Assembly: GCF_014200575.1 (NCBI RefSeq)
Contig: NZ_JACHBZ010000028.1
Coordinates: forward strand, 1-41,602
DNA from: Mucilaginibacter saanensis
Lineage (GTDB): Bacteria > Bacteroidota > Bacteroidia > Sphingobacteriales > Sphingobacteriaceae
DNA length: 41,602 nt
Direction: 5' to 3'
The notes below the pieces were generated by a model. It did not search any database, was not told the DNA's origin, and was given only the letters and a program-made list of their open reading frames with translations. The position numbers and the translations under genes are program-made. Positions 15,098-23,553 of the stretch are shown here, piece by piece (position 1 is the first letter of the stretch; each line of letters opens with the position of its first letter).

Positions 15098-15973
15098 ATG
15101 AAATCATTAGTCCTGCTGCTCCTAATACACTTACCGTCAGTTGCTTTTAGTCAGGATATACCGGCTGTTCATTATAAAATATACAATACCGCTACCCAAA
15201 AGCAAGTAACAATTGCCGATATTATTGACAAAACTGCCAAAACCGACGTATTATTTTTCGGCGAAGAGCATAATGATTCCACCGCGCATAACCTGGAATT
15301 TGCTTTATTTAAGGGGCTGGCAGACAAATATCCCCATCATACAGCTCTTTCCATGGAGATGTTTCAAACCGATTGCCAGCTAGTGCTTAACGAATACCTC
15401 GGCGGCCTCATCCGCGAAAAAAACCTGATCAGCGATGCCCGCGCCTGGCCAAACTATAACGATTACCGGCCAATGGTGGAGCTGGCCAAAACCAACCAGT
15501 TACCCGTTATTGCTGCCAATGCACCTTCGCGCTATACCAATATGGTTACCCGTGGCGGTTTGGGCAGCCTGCAGCAATTAAGCGCACAGGCCAAAGCCTA
15601 CCTTGCCCCGCTTCCTATTGATACGGCTACAGGGGCCTATTATGATAAATTTGTTAAGATAATGGGCGGCCACGAAGCTATAGCGGGTATGCAGATCTAT
15701 CAATCGCAGAGTTTGTGGGATGCTACCATGGGTTGGTCAATAGCACAATTTTATAAAAGCCATCCCGACTATAAGATATTACAACTTAACGGAGGCTTTC
15801 ATAGCGAAGAAAAACTGGGGGCAGTTGCCCAGTTAAAAAAATACGCGCCCAATGTACGCATACTTACCATTGCCAGCTATGCCGATGACAATTTTAACAA
15901 CCACGACTGGGCCAAACTTAAACCACTGGCCGACTATGTTATTTTAACCGAACCCAAGCCGTCGAAAGAATAA
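15098..15973 (+). CDS. ChaN-like (DUF399) secreted protein
   Basis: 291 aa. Signal peptide MKSLVLLLLIHLPSVAFS, cut before QD, without a lipobox cysteine. The mature protein shows the ChaN-family pattern: VLFFGEEHNDSTAHNLEFALFKGL near residue 50, ALSMEMFQTDCQLVLNEYL near residue 85, WPNYNDYRPMVELAKTNQLPVIAANAP near residue 130, and LQLNGGFHSEEKLGAV near residue 230. ChaN of Campylobacter jejuni binds haem and is linked to iron uptake; the fold resembles EreA-type hydrolases, so activity could differ. Haem binding is therefore family inference only. No haem receptor or iron gene is adjacent. It is divergent from the rpmH operon and convergent with mscL, with the hairpin at 15993-16045 between. 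Confidence 0.85.
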   Translation: MKSLVLLLLIHLPSVAFSQDIPAVHYKIYNTATQKQVTIADIIDKTAKTDVLFFGEEHNDSTAHNLEFALFKGLADKYPHHTALSMEMFQTDCQLVLNEYLGGLIREKNLISDARAWPNYNDYRPMVELAKTNQLPVIAANAPSRYTNMVTRGGLGSLQQLSAQAKAYLAPLPIDTATGAYYDKFVKIMGGHEAIAGMQIYQSQSLWDATMGWSIAQFYKSHPDYKILQLNGGFHSEEKLGAVAQLKKYAPNVRILTIASYADDNFNNHDWAKLKPLADYVILTEPKPSKE

Positions 15974-15992
15974 GAGTGGGTGCCGGTGGCGT

Positions 15993-16045
15993 GGAGCGGG
16001 ATGCGTGTTCAAGTTTTTTACCCTTCGAACCACGAAACCCGCTCC
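15993..16045. other. Hairpin between convergent chaN-like gene and mscL
   Basis: GGAGCGGG (15993-16000) and CCCGCTCC (16038-16045) form an 8-bp perfect stem with a long loop; a smaller inner stem pairs GTTC (16007-16010) with GAAC (16027-16030). The T-run lies inside the loop rather than after the stem, so it is a poor textbook terminator, but no better one exists between these convergent genes. Confidence 0.45.
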
Positions 16046-16055
16046 CCGAACCAGA

Positions 16056-16466
16056 CTATGCTTTTTTAGCTAACAGGTCGCGTATCTCGGTAAGTAAAGT
16101 TTCTTCATTAGTAGGTACCGGATCAGCTGCCGGGGCAACTTCTTCTGGTTTTTTAAGGGAGTTGATTGCCTTAACAACCATGAAAATACAAAATGCAACA
16201 ATCAGAAATTCAATCACGGTATTAATAAAGTTGCCATAATTGATAGACACATCTGCTATTTTTTTTGCAGGATCGCCGGGTTTTATAAGTATTTTTAAGT
16301 TTTTAAAATCAATACCACCGGTTAAGTAACCTATTGGCGGCATTATAACATCATTTACCAGTGAGGTAACTATTTTACCAAAAGCCGCACCGATAATAAC
16401 ACCCACTGCCAGGTCAACAACGTTGCCGCGCATGGCGAACTCTTTAAATTCCTTAATTATTGCCAT
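16056..16466 (-). CDS. mscL: Large-conductance mechanosensitive channel MscL
   Basis: 136 aa. MscL forms a homopentameric inner-membrane pore that opens under high membrane tension and releases solutes during hypo-osmotic shock. TM1 is in residues about 15-45 ([21 protein letters not shown], including the conserved pore-lining small residues), followed by [22 protein letters not shown]; the periplasmic loop contains [12 protein letters not shown]2 is about 75-98 ([22 protein letters not shown]). The cytoplasmic tail is Pro/Glu-rich and ends in the usual helix [12 protein letters not shown]. Length and motifs are normal. A stand-alone gene, read from the rpoN side, facing the chaN-like gene. 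Confidence 0.97.
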   Translation of the reverse strand: MAIIKEFKEFAMRGNVVDLAVGVIIGAAFGKIVTSLVNDVIMPPIGYLTGGIDFKNLKILIKPGDPAKKIADVSINYGNFINTVIEFLIVAFCIFMVVKAINSLKKPEEVAPAADPVPTNEETLLTEIRDLLAKKA

Positions 16467-16630
16467 AGTTTTAATTTTAGTTTATTAAAAAAGACAACCA
16501 GTAATACTGGTTTTTGGTTTATCTAAAGTAATGAATAAATTTTGATGTGTTTCAAACAAATTATTTTTTTGAGTATTTAATACCATTGTTCATATACCAT
16601 AAGATATTTTAAAGTTAATGGTAATTGATG

Positions 16631-16638
16631 TATTTTTG
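16631..16638 (+). promoter_or_regulatory. Probable -7 promoter element of rpoN
   Basis: TATTTTTG fits TAnnTTTG and ends 14 bases before the rpoN ATG at 16653, again predicting a leader of under ten bases with no Shine-Dalgarno site. The -33 position reads TTTA (16608-16611). Confidence 0.5.
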
Positions 16639-16652
16639 AACACATCTTAATT

Positions 16653-18128
16653 ATGCTTAAACAGAACCTTCAACAAAAACTTTTACAAAAGCTTTCCCCG
16701 CAGCAAATACAATTTATAAAATTGCTGCAGGTGCCTACTGTTTCCCTTGATACCCGTATAAAAGAAGAACTGGAAGACAACCCCGCACTTGAAGATCTGA
16801 GCCTGACTAATTTAAACGAACCTGAAGAACAATACCCTGACCGTGACCCTGACGAAGATACCTATAACGGTGACGAAGAAAAGGGCGAGATGGATGAATT
16901 TAATATTGACGATTACTTACAGGAAGATAACGTAAACGACTATGGATCGCGCTATGACCAAAATGGCGACGATGAGGACGAACGTAAAGAAATACCTATA
17001 GCAGTACAAAGCTCATTTTTTGAAAGCCTGCAGCTACAACTTGACCTGTTGCCGCTTAGCGACAAGGATTTCAGGATTGGCAAGCAAATCATTGGCAGCC
17101 TTGATGATGACGGCTATCTGCGCCGCCCTATTATGTCACTTACCGATGATCTGGCTTTTTCACAAAATGTAATGGCCGAAGATGAAGAGGTGGAGGATAT
17201 GCTGAGGGTGATACAGGGCTTCGATCCTGCCGGTGTTGGCGCACGCAGTTTGCAGGAGTGCCTGCTGATACAGCTTCGTAAAAAAGACCCTGCTGACCCT
17301 ATAATAGGTAAAGCCATTAACGTTGTTGAACACTACCTGGATGAGTTTACCCGTAAACATTATGATAAGCTCGAAAAATCATTGAACATGGACTCGGATG
17401 AGCTGCGTGGCGTGATCAATGAAATTTTAAAGCTAAACCCAAAACCGGGCGACTCAAACGAACTGAACACTAAGCAAATGCAGGTGATACCTGATTTCCA
17501 TATCACCAATAACGACGGCACACTTATACTGACGCTTAATTCAAAAAACGCGCCCGAGCTACGGGTGAGCCGTTCTTACCAGGAAATGTTTCAGCATTAT
17601 GATAAGGCAGCCCAGAAAGATAAAAAACTTAAGGAGGCCGTACAGTTTGTAAAGCAAAAGCTTGACTCGGCCAAATGGTTTATTGATGCCATTAAACAGC
17701 GCCAGCAAACCCTGCTGAAAACCATGAACGCCATTATGCAGTACCAGTACGAGTTTTTTTTAACTGGTGATGATAAAAACCTGAAACCCATGATCCTGAA
17801 GGATATTGCCGACCGGATAAACATGGATATTTCGACCGTATCAAGGGTGGCCAACTCTAAATATGTACAAACAGAGTTTGGTACCTTCTTGCTAAAATCC
17901 TTCTTCTCTGAAGCAATACAAACCGAAAGCGGTGAGGAAGTATCCAACAAAGAGGTTAAAAAAATATTGGAAGAGCATATAGGCAAGGAGGACAAACGCC
18001 ATCCGCTGGCCGATGAAAAACTGACCGACATATTAAAAGACGCCGGCTACAATATAGCCCGCCGCACCGTTGCCAAATACCGCGAACAAATGAACATCCC
18101 AGTAGCAAGGCTAAGAAGGGAACTGTAG
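16653..18128 (+). CDS. rpoN: RNA polymerase sigma-54 factor
   Basis: 491 aa. Region I (residues about 1-50) is glutamine- and leucine-rich (LQQKLLQKLSPQQIQFIKLLQ) and interacts with AAA+ activators. Region II (about 55-115) is highly acidic. Region III follows with the core-binding domain (SFFESLQLQLDLLPLSD; IIGSLDDDGYLRRPI; FDPAGVGARSLQECLLIQL), then the -12 recognition helix-turn-helix (LKDIADRINMDISTVSRVANSKYVQT). The RpoN box ARRTVAKYRE that reads the -24 element is near residue 475. It is a complete sigma-54 of normal length. Such factors need an enhancer-binding activator, but none is encoded here. Short-leader promoter upstream; an octamer array starts only a few bases past the stop codon. 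Confidence 0.97.
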   Translation: MLKQNLQQKLLQKLSPQQIQFIKLLQVPTVSLDTRIKEELEDNPALEDLSLTNLNEPEEQYPDRDPDEDTYNGDEEKGEMDEFNIDDYLQEDNVNDYGSRYDQNGDDEDERKEIPIAVQSSFFESLQLQLDLLPLSDKDFRIGKQIIGSLDDDGYLRRPIMSLTDDLAFSQNVMAEDEEVEDMLRVIQGFDPAGVGARSLQECLLIQLRKKDPADPIIGKAINVVEHYLDEFTRKHYDKLEKSLNMDSDELRGVINEILKLNPKPGDSNELNTKQMQVIPDFHITNNDGTLILTLNSKNAPELRVSRSYQEMFQHYDKAAQKDKKLKEAVQFVKQKLDSAKWFIDAIKQRQQTLLKTMNAIMQYQYEFFLTGDDKNLKPMILKDIADRINMDISTVSRVANSKYVQTEFGTFLLKSFFSEAIQTESGEEVSNKEVKKILEEHIGKEDKRHPLADEKLTDILKDAGYNIARRTVAKYREQMNIPVARLRREL

Positions 18129-18131
18129 TTC

Positions 18132-18180
18132 GATATGCGAATTTCGGATGTGCGAATGTGCAGATGTGTGGATATTTCAG
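18132..18180. repeat. 8-bp-period array after rpoN
   Basis: Degenerate units of the type GATGTGCG, AATGTGCA, GATGTGTG follow each other at about 8-bp steps from 18132 to 18180, then become irregular to about 18200. The array begins three bases after the rpoN stop codon. It is in inverted orientation to the array at 18270-18309. Confidence 0.7.
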
Positions 18181-18206
18181 ATGTGAAGGGATGCGAATGA
18201 TGCTAT

Positions 18207-18248
18207 AAAAAGAAACGCCCGGTTTATTTAGACCGGGCGTTTCTTTTT
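18207..18248. terminator. Bidirectional terminator between rpoN and porP-like gene
   Basis: Perfect 17-bp arms, 18207-18223 and 18232-18248, containing GAAACGCCCGGT and ACCGGGCGTTTC, with an 8-base loop. A5 at the left and T5 at the right outer ends supply T-runs on either strand. It lies midway between two convergent genes and between two inverted octamer arrays. Confidence 0.9.
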
Positions 18249-18269
18249 ATGTTGTAAGTGTCATAAATA

Positions 18270-18309
18270 ACATTTGCACATTCAGATATCCGCACATCTG
18301 CACATCCAC
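18270..18309. repeat. Exact-register 8-bp array at the end of the porP-like gene
   Basis: Five consecutive octamers on the plus strand: ACATTTGC, ACATTCAG, ATATCCGC, ACATCTGC, ACATCCAC. The final base of the last unit is part of the stop codon of the gene at 18309. Inverted counterpart at 18132-18180. Confidence 0.75.
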
Positions 18310-19325
18310 TAAAACGTGTGTTGGGCGCTGCTTACTTTATAGCGGTTATTCAGTAAAAGCCCTATCACAATTTCATGCGTTCCGTTGCTTACGGTATTCA
18401 GCTGCGATGTGGTAAAATCATAAGAATATCCAACGTTTACAAACGAGCTCAGGTTAAAGCCAACCAACCCGGCGTAGGAGTCATTGTGCCGGTACGAGCC
18501 GCCGATCCAGAATTTATCGGCAAAAGACAGCTTCATGTTAATATCATAAGTAGTAGGTACCGGTTTAATATATTTTAACATCACCGATGGCACCAGGGTA
18601 AGATCGTCTGACAGGAAAACCTTAAAACCGCCTGTTAAAAAATAATGCGGTACCGTTTTATTCTGGTAAGCACTGTTAGTGCTGGTTACAAACATATTCT
18701 GAGGCAGTATCTGCTGGGCAGACAGCCCCACGAAATAGTTTGCGGAATAAGCCCATAAGCCTACGCCCAGGTCAGGTTTCCATTGGTTATTATCCAGGTT
18801 ATTAAATACGGGATCTAAGGGATCTGCAAGCGTTATCTGTGATTGATTAAGTACATTATGGCTTACCCCTGCCGATACCCCAACCGCAAGGTTCAGCGTG
18901 CTGGTTATACCGAGATGATAGGCATAGGTAGCATCAATATTAGTTTGGGTGATAGGGCCGGTTTTGTCAGATACAATGGTTAAACCGATGCCATGATGCG
19001 GTTCGGCAGCCTGGTATTGCTGGGTATATAACCTGCTTAGCGGGTTAAGCCCTCCGCTGGCCGGAAAAGCGGTGGCATCGCCCTGTACAAAATCTTTCCC
19101 TAACGGGGCGTTTACCGATAAATAACCTGTAACCGGGGCACCCTGCAAGCCAGTCCACTGGCTGCGGTAGCCTGCCTTTACATCGGTATAGTTTTCAATA
19201 CCGCTAAGGGCAGGGTTTAAAAGGTATCCGTTAAAAAGATACTGGGTGTACTGGGGGCGCTGCTGTGCTTTAACACACTGCAGGCAAAAAATAAAAGCAG
19301 GAATTATTAAAAAAAATCTTTTCAT
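18309..19325 (-). CDS. PorP/SprF family type IX secretion membrane protein
   Basis: 338 aa. Signal peptide MKRFFLIIPAFIFCLQCVKA, cut before QQ. The mature start QQRPQYTQYLFNGYLLNPALSG is the hallmark opening of PorP/SprF proteins, followed by YTDVKAGYRSQWTGLQGAP and many amphipathic strands (GIGLTIVSDKTGPITQTNI, FWIGGSYRHNDSYAGLVGF). These are outer-membrane barrels; SprF-type members are needed for secretion of a specific partner carrying a type-B C-terminal domain. It starts three bases after the adhesin stop codon, so the two form an operon and it is presumably dedicated to that adhesin. The core T9SS genes (gldK-N, sprA, porV) are not in the window. Confidence 0.92.
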   Translation of the reverse strand: MKRFFLIIPAFIFCLQCVKAQQRPQYTQYLFNGYLLNPALSGIENYTDVKAGYRSQWTGLQGAPVTGYLSVNAPLGKDFVQGDATAFPASGGLNPLSRLYTQQYQAAEPHHGIGLTIVSDKTGPITQTNIDATYAYHLGITSTLNLAVGVSAGVSHNVLNQSQITLADPLDPVFNNLDNNQWKPDLGVGLWAYSANYFVGLSAQQILPQNMFVTSTNSAYQNKTVPHYFLTGGFKVFLSDDLTLVPSVMLKYIKPVPTTYDINMKLSFADKFWIGGSYRHNDSYAGLVGFNLSSFVNVGYSYDFTTSQLNTVSNGTHEIVIGLLLNNRYKVSSAQHTF

Positions 19326-19328
19326 TAT

Positions 19329-22300
19329 TTATCTAATGATGGTTACACTACCCGACATAACCTTGCGGCCATTTTTAGGATTGATGATATAGTAATAGGT
19401 TCCGGGAGGCACGTTAGCTCCCTTATATTTTCCATCCCAGGGTATGTTATAACCAATAGACGAATATAGCTTTTCTCCGTATCTATTGTATATATCAACC
19501 GTATTATTTGGATATGTGGTCAAATATTTAATTTCCCAGAGGTCATTATACCCATCTCCATTGGGTGTAAAGGCATTAGGGATAACCAGGGTTTTTAATA
19601 CGGAAATGTTTACTTCATCCATAGCCGAACAACCGGTTGCCGAAGTAACGATCAGTTGATAGGTGGTATTTTCTGACGGACTCGCAACGGGGTTTAACAC
19701 ATCATCATGATCTAAACCTGTTGACGGCGACCATTTGTAAGTAGCCGCCCCGCCTGCTGTAGCCTTAAGGGTTACGGGCACCCCTTCCAGTACGGTCATA
19801 TCATCACCTGCCGATACTGTTGGGGATGGATAAACTGAGATTTGCTGTTTTACCGTATCGGCACAGCTGTGTTGTGAGGTATAAATATAGTTGATATCAA
19901 ATGTACCTGTACCCGCCTGCGCGGGGTTAAACAAACCGCCCGCACTTATCCCCGTACCCGAAAATACTCCCGAACCCGCCGGGCCCTGCACAGACAGCGG
20001 CGTTATCTGCACCGGCATATTATCCGGGCAAAGCGGAGGTGCTTGCGCAAATGTGATCAGCGGCACTGCCTTTAAAACAATGGGAAGCATATCTTCACTA
20101 TTGGCACAAACGCCGCCCGAGTAAGCAACAACGTGTATATTATAATTGCGGGTACCATCGGTAAACTGCGGATAGGTATAACGCAGCTGCTGCCCGTAAA
20201 CCGGATGATCATATACCCGCAGCGATGCCGGATCGACGGCGTCATAGGTAACTTCCAAACGGGTAATAACACCTGAATTTACGGTAGACAGATTTTTAAA
20301 AAACACTTCCCGGTTACTGCAAAGATCATTGGGATTAAGCACCTCCAGCTGAGCTTTTGGAACATTGCCATTAACAGCAAACGTTTGCGTTTTGGTATAC
20401 GTACAGCCATATTTTGATGTTACGGTTAAAGTTACCTGGTAATCATCACGGGCCTCGGTATACTTATGTTTAGGATTTTTATCTGCAGATGTATTGGGAT
20501 TGGCGGCTGTAGCATGCACATCACCAAAATTCCACAGGTAAGTAAAGTCTGTGGCGGTGCCATCGGCAATGGTGCTTTTATCTGTAAACTGGGCAAAGGC
20601 ATCGTCAACACATACCTCGGGCGTTGTAAAATCGGCCAGGGGTAATTCATGTACCATTACGGTTTTTGTGGTGGCAGCGCTGGTACAGCCATTGGCATTA
20701 CTTACGCTGAGGTTAACCACATAATTACCCACCGAAGGATAGGTATGTATAAAGGGGGTATTATCCGTTTTGGTTACTATCGCGGTTCCGTCGCCAAAAT
20801 CCCATAGCCACTTGGTGATAAGGCCGTCAGTCTGGGTTGATTGATCTGCAAAGGTAATATCTGCAGCCGGGCAATCGGGTGCCGAAAATTTAAAATCGGC
20901 TACTGGCTTGGCACCTATATGCACCGGTATAGCGGCTGATATATCGCTGCAGTCGTTTTGATTACCAACCGAGAGGCGTACATTATAATTGCCGGCCAGC
21001 GCATAGGTATGTGACGGATTTTGCACCACTGCGGTTTGCCCGTCGCCAAAATCCCATAACCAGGTCTTTATATCTACCCCGTTTGTTTCTGACATATCCG
21101 TAAACAAAGTAGGCTCGCCTATACACGTACCGCTGAACGAGGGTTTTGAAACCGGCGGCGGGGCTATGTTAAAATCAAACTCCACATCATCGTAAGAACC
21201 GCACTCATCGGCAACCGGGTTAAAAACCGTGGCAACTATACTATAATCGCCGGTAGTGAACGTTTTACTGTTTGGATACTCATAAATATACAAGGTTTGA
21301 TTGGCCCTTGTTACCGTGCCCTTAACAACCGGGTTAGCATCGGTAAAGGTTGTTCCGTCCTTAAAATCCCATTTAATATTATTGGTCATAAACGGCAGGG
21401 TGAGCTGTAACTTGTAGGGTGCTCCGGTGCAGCCGTTAGTCTGCGTTGTTTGGGTTGCGGGATTTTCAAGGGCAATAAACTCATTAAGGTTTTTCAGGTT
21501 GGTACCAGCAGCATAACCGTATGATTCGGCATTGCCAAAGCCATAGGCAATAGCGTTAAACCCATCGGCAGCACTGATATGGTGTACGCCGGAGGAAACC
21601 TTAATTTGCGCATAAGCATATACCGGGTTGCCGGGAACTGCCGTAAACGTGGTATATGGCGCACCATCAAGCGTAAAGGTGGGTACAGCGGCAGCTTTGA
21701 TGATCACATTAATATAATTATCAATAATGGCATAGTTATTAGTTGAGTTCAGGGTTACATGATCAAGAGTTTGCTCAATGGGGTTAAGATAAATCATTTC
21801 CGGATCGCCCACATCATGTGCCACATCAACACAGTTAATTGTTTTACCCTGCGTTACCGCGTATTGAACCACCTGAATAGGTTTATCGGCAGTAATAATA
21901 TTAGGCTGGGTTGAGTTAAACTCGTAATAAAGTGCGCCGGTAAACTGTGCAGCCGTAAGGTTACTCCCGTTTAAATTGACTGTAGTATTAGGATCGCTTA
22001 GGATGATCCTGAACACATCATAGTTGCGCCCCCTGAGCGGAGCGGTGATGTAGTTTTTGCCCCATGACGAGGTTGGATAAACCTGCTGAAAAAGATTATC
22101 AGACGTAAAGTTTGCAGTTTGGCACCCGATAGCTATTTTTGAACTGCCCGAGAAAACGGCAACCTTTTTACATGAACCGGCGGTATTACTTAAGGTGCGT
22201 ATACGCGTGCCGGTAAGGTCATTTACCGAAAGTCCCTGGTAAACCTCGCCTTTTTTTAACGTGATATTAAATGGCACGTTGGCTGGCTTACCATCAATAA

Positions 22301-22832
22301 GCGGCTGGGTTGGCGTAATTTCAACCGTGGTATTATCCTCGGTGCCAATAATGTTAAAAGTGGAGTAAGATGGCTTTCCCTCCTGCCCCTGCCCCGTTTG
22401 TGAATTTGATAGCTGGGTATAATTAATTGACAAGTAACTTTTACCCAGCGTATTTACCGGCAGTAACAGTGTGGCGCCCGAAACACTCCGGGCAAAAATG
22501 TGCGCATAAACGGCTACCGGCTTTTGCGAGGTAATATGTATCCCCTTCAAAAACTGTCCCTGCGAATCTAAAAAAGCGCTGGCAGGAATAGCAACCGACA
22601 AAATACCGCGTGCAACTACGTTATAGCTCTGCGAAAAGCTGCCGTCGGCAACTTCAACCTTTACGGTAGTATTTACATCGGCTGTGATATACAGGTACAT
22701 CTGGCTGCCGCCCTGCTGCGCTCCGGAGCCACCACTGGCACCGTCAATATGATCCATATAAGCCGTCCAAAACTCGGTGCCCTGGTTGGAGAAGCCTCCC
22801 TGCGACCAGGCGCAAAAATTACAACATACCAA
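19329..22832 (-). CDS. T9SS-secreted PKD-domain adhesin with gliding-type C-terminus
   Basis: About 1167 aa, exported and probably surface-anchored. Residues about 10-450 resemble the IgGFc-binding/adhesive N-terminal domain (GTEFWTAYMDHIDG; KPVAVYAHIFARSV; VFRIILSDPNTTVNLNG; DPEMIYLNPIEQ). Then come about four PKD-like domains with WDFGDG motifs (IKWDFKDGT, WLWDFGDGQ, WLWDFGDGT, LWNFGD), and a type-B gliding-motility C-terminal domain from about residue 1080 (VIPNAFTPNGDGYNDLW...YNRYGEKLY...PPGTYYYII...GSVTIIR). Only a TTG is available at 22832, in the middle of what looks like a signal peptide: the frame stays open to 22910 and upstream codons read SKSIKTLFSSIVWLRVTVTA, then FVLVCCNFCAWSQ. 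No ATG, GTG or TTG lies in that extension, so the real start may be ATA (22904 or 22901). Co-transcribed with the porP-like gene. Confidence 0.9.
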   Translation of the reverse strand: MVCCNFCAWSQGGFSNQGTEFWTAYMDHIDGASGGSGAQQGGSQMYLYITADVNTTVKVEVADGSFSQSYNVVARGILSVAIPASAFLDSQGQFLKGIHITSQKPVAVYAHIFARSVSGATLLLPVNTLGKSYLSINYTQLSNSQTGQGQEGKPSYSTFNIIGTEDNTTVEITPTQPLIDGKPANVPFNITLKKGEVYQGLSVNDLTGTRIRTLSNTAGSCKKVAVFSGSSKIAIGCQTANFTSDNLFQQVYPTSSWGKNYITAPLRGRNYDVFRIILSDPNTTVNLNGSNLTAAQFTGALYYEFNSTQPNIITADKPIQVVQYAVTQGKTINCVDVAHDVGDPEMIYLNPIEQTLDHVTLNSTNNYAIIDNYINVIIKAAAVPTFTLDGAPYTTFTAVPGNPVYAYAQIKVSSGVHHISAADGFNAIAYGFGNAESYGYAAGTNLKNLNEFIALENPATQTTQTNGCTGAPYKLQLTLPFMTNNIKWDFKDGTTFTDANPVVKGTVTRANQTLYIYEYPNSKTFTTGDYSIVATVFNPVADECGSYDDVEFDFNIAPPPVSKPSFSGTCIGEPTLFTDMSETNGVDIKTWLWDFGDGQTAVVQNPSHTYALAGNYNVRLSVGNQNDCSDISAAIPVHIGAKPVADFKFSAPDCPAADITFADQSTQTDGLITKWLWDFGDGTAIVTKTDNTPFIHTYPSVGNYVVNLSVSNANGCTSAATTKTVMVHELPLADFTTPEVCVDDAFAQFTDKSTIADGTATDFTYLWNFGDVHATAANPNTSADKNPKHKYTEARDDYQVTLTVTSKYGCTYTKTQTFAVNGNVPKAQLEVLNPNDLCSNREVFFKNLSTVNSGVITRLEVTYDAVDPASLRVYDHPVYGQQLRYTYPQFTDGTRNYNIHVVAYSGGVCANSEDMLPIVLKAVPLITFAQAPPLCPDNMPVQITPLSVQGPAGSGVFSGTGISAGGLFNPAQAGTGTFDINYIYTSQHSCADTVKQQISVYPSPTVSAGDDMTVLEGVPVTLKATAGGAATYKWSPSTGLDHDDVLNPVASPSENTTYQLIVTSATGCSAMDEVNISVLKTLVIPNAFTPNGDGYNDLWEIKYLTTYPNNTVDIYNRYGEKLYSSIGYNIPWDGKYKGANVPPGTYYYIINPKNGRKVMSGSVTIIR

Positions 22833-22975
22833 AACAAAGGCCGTAACTGTAACCCGTAACCAAACTATACTACTGAAGAGTGTTTTGATGGACTTGCTTA
22901 TTATGAGGTACTACTATAAACTACTTGCTAAATGTACCTAAAGCATTAGGTTTGGAAAGTGATAAATATCAAAAA

Positions 22976-23425
22976 TTATTTGAATGCCTTGCCAAGTGTT
23001 TCCAGCTCCATATTGGCTATTTGCAGGCGGTAATTAAGTTCCTTGTTCTGTTTACGCAGGTTATAAATTTCAATGGCATTTTGCACCTGAATTTTAAGCT
23101 CATCATTTTGCCAGGGTTTTACCAGGTATTTGTAAACCTGCCCGCGGTTTATGGCATCAATAACCGCATTAATGTCTGAAAAACCGGTTAGCAATATCCG
23201 GATGGTGTCGGGATATATGTGTAAAATAGATTCCAGGAATTCAATACCGGTGGTTACAGGCATCCGCTGGTCGGTAATAATGACACCAATTTCATTAACA
23301 TCTAAAATTTTCCGTCCCTCGGCAGCGGAGCTGGCCGTGTATATATTAAAATCACGTCTGAAAGCTGCCTTAAAACTATTCAGGTTATTTATCTCATCAT
23401 CAACATACAACACTCCTACGGACAT
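22976..23425 (-). CDS. Stand-alone response regulator receiver protein
   Basis: 149 aa. A CheY-like receiver fills residues 3-120: acidic pair Asp9/Asp10 in LYVDDE, phospho-acceptor Asp52 in IITDQRMP, Thr80 in ILLTGFSD, and Lys103 in YLVKPW, all in place, so phosphorylation is expected. The last 30 residues (IYNLRKQNKELNYRLQIANMELETLGK) form a coiled coil with no DNA-binding or enzymatic output domain. The TGFSD and NRGQVYKYLVKPW wording resembles receivers that precede HD-GYP or histidine kinase modules. It is divergent from the 7TM histidine kinase, its likely partner, with 128 bp between, and upstream of the adhesin-porP genes on the same strand. TACTTTTG at 23474-23481 (minus strand) could be its -7 element. 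Confidence 0.92.
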   Translation of the reverse strand: MSVGVLYVDDEINNLNSFKAAFRRDFNIYTASSAAEGRKILDVNEIGVIITDQRMPVTTGIEFLESILHIYPDTIRILLTGFSDINAVIDAINRGQVYKYLVKPWQNDELKIQVQNAIEIYNLRKQNKELNYRLQIANMELETLGKAFK

Positions 23426-23553
23426 GGCAAACTAATTTAGGTAAAACGGAAAATAGGTATATATAATTGGTTTCAAAAGTAAATTTATACAAAGTTTAAT
23501 TTACTGCGCATTTTTATTATAATTATTGTGCGCTACAGCGTAACAATCTTACT

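Noticed and set aside
15976..16239. 87-aa plus-strand frame directly after the chaN-like gene
   Set aside because: It is antisense to mscL, which has the full MscL signature; the peptide has no features of its own.
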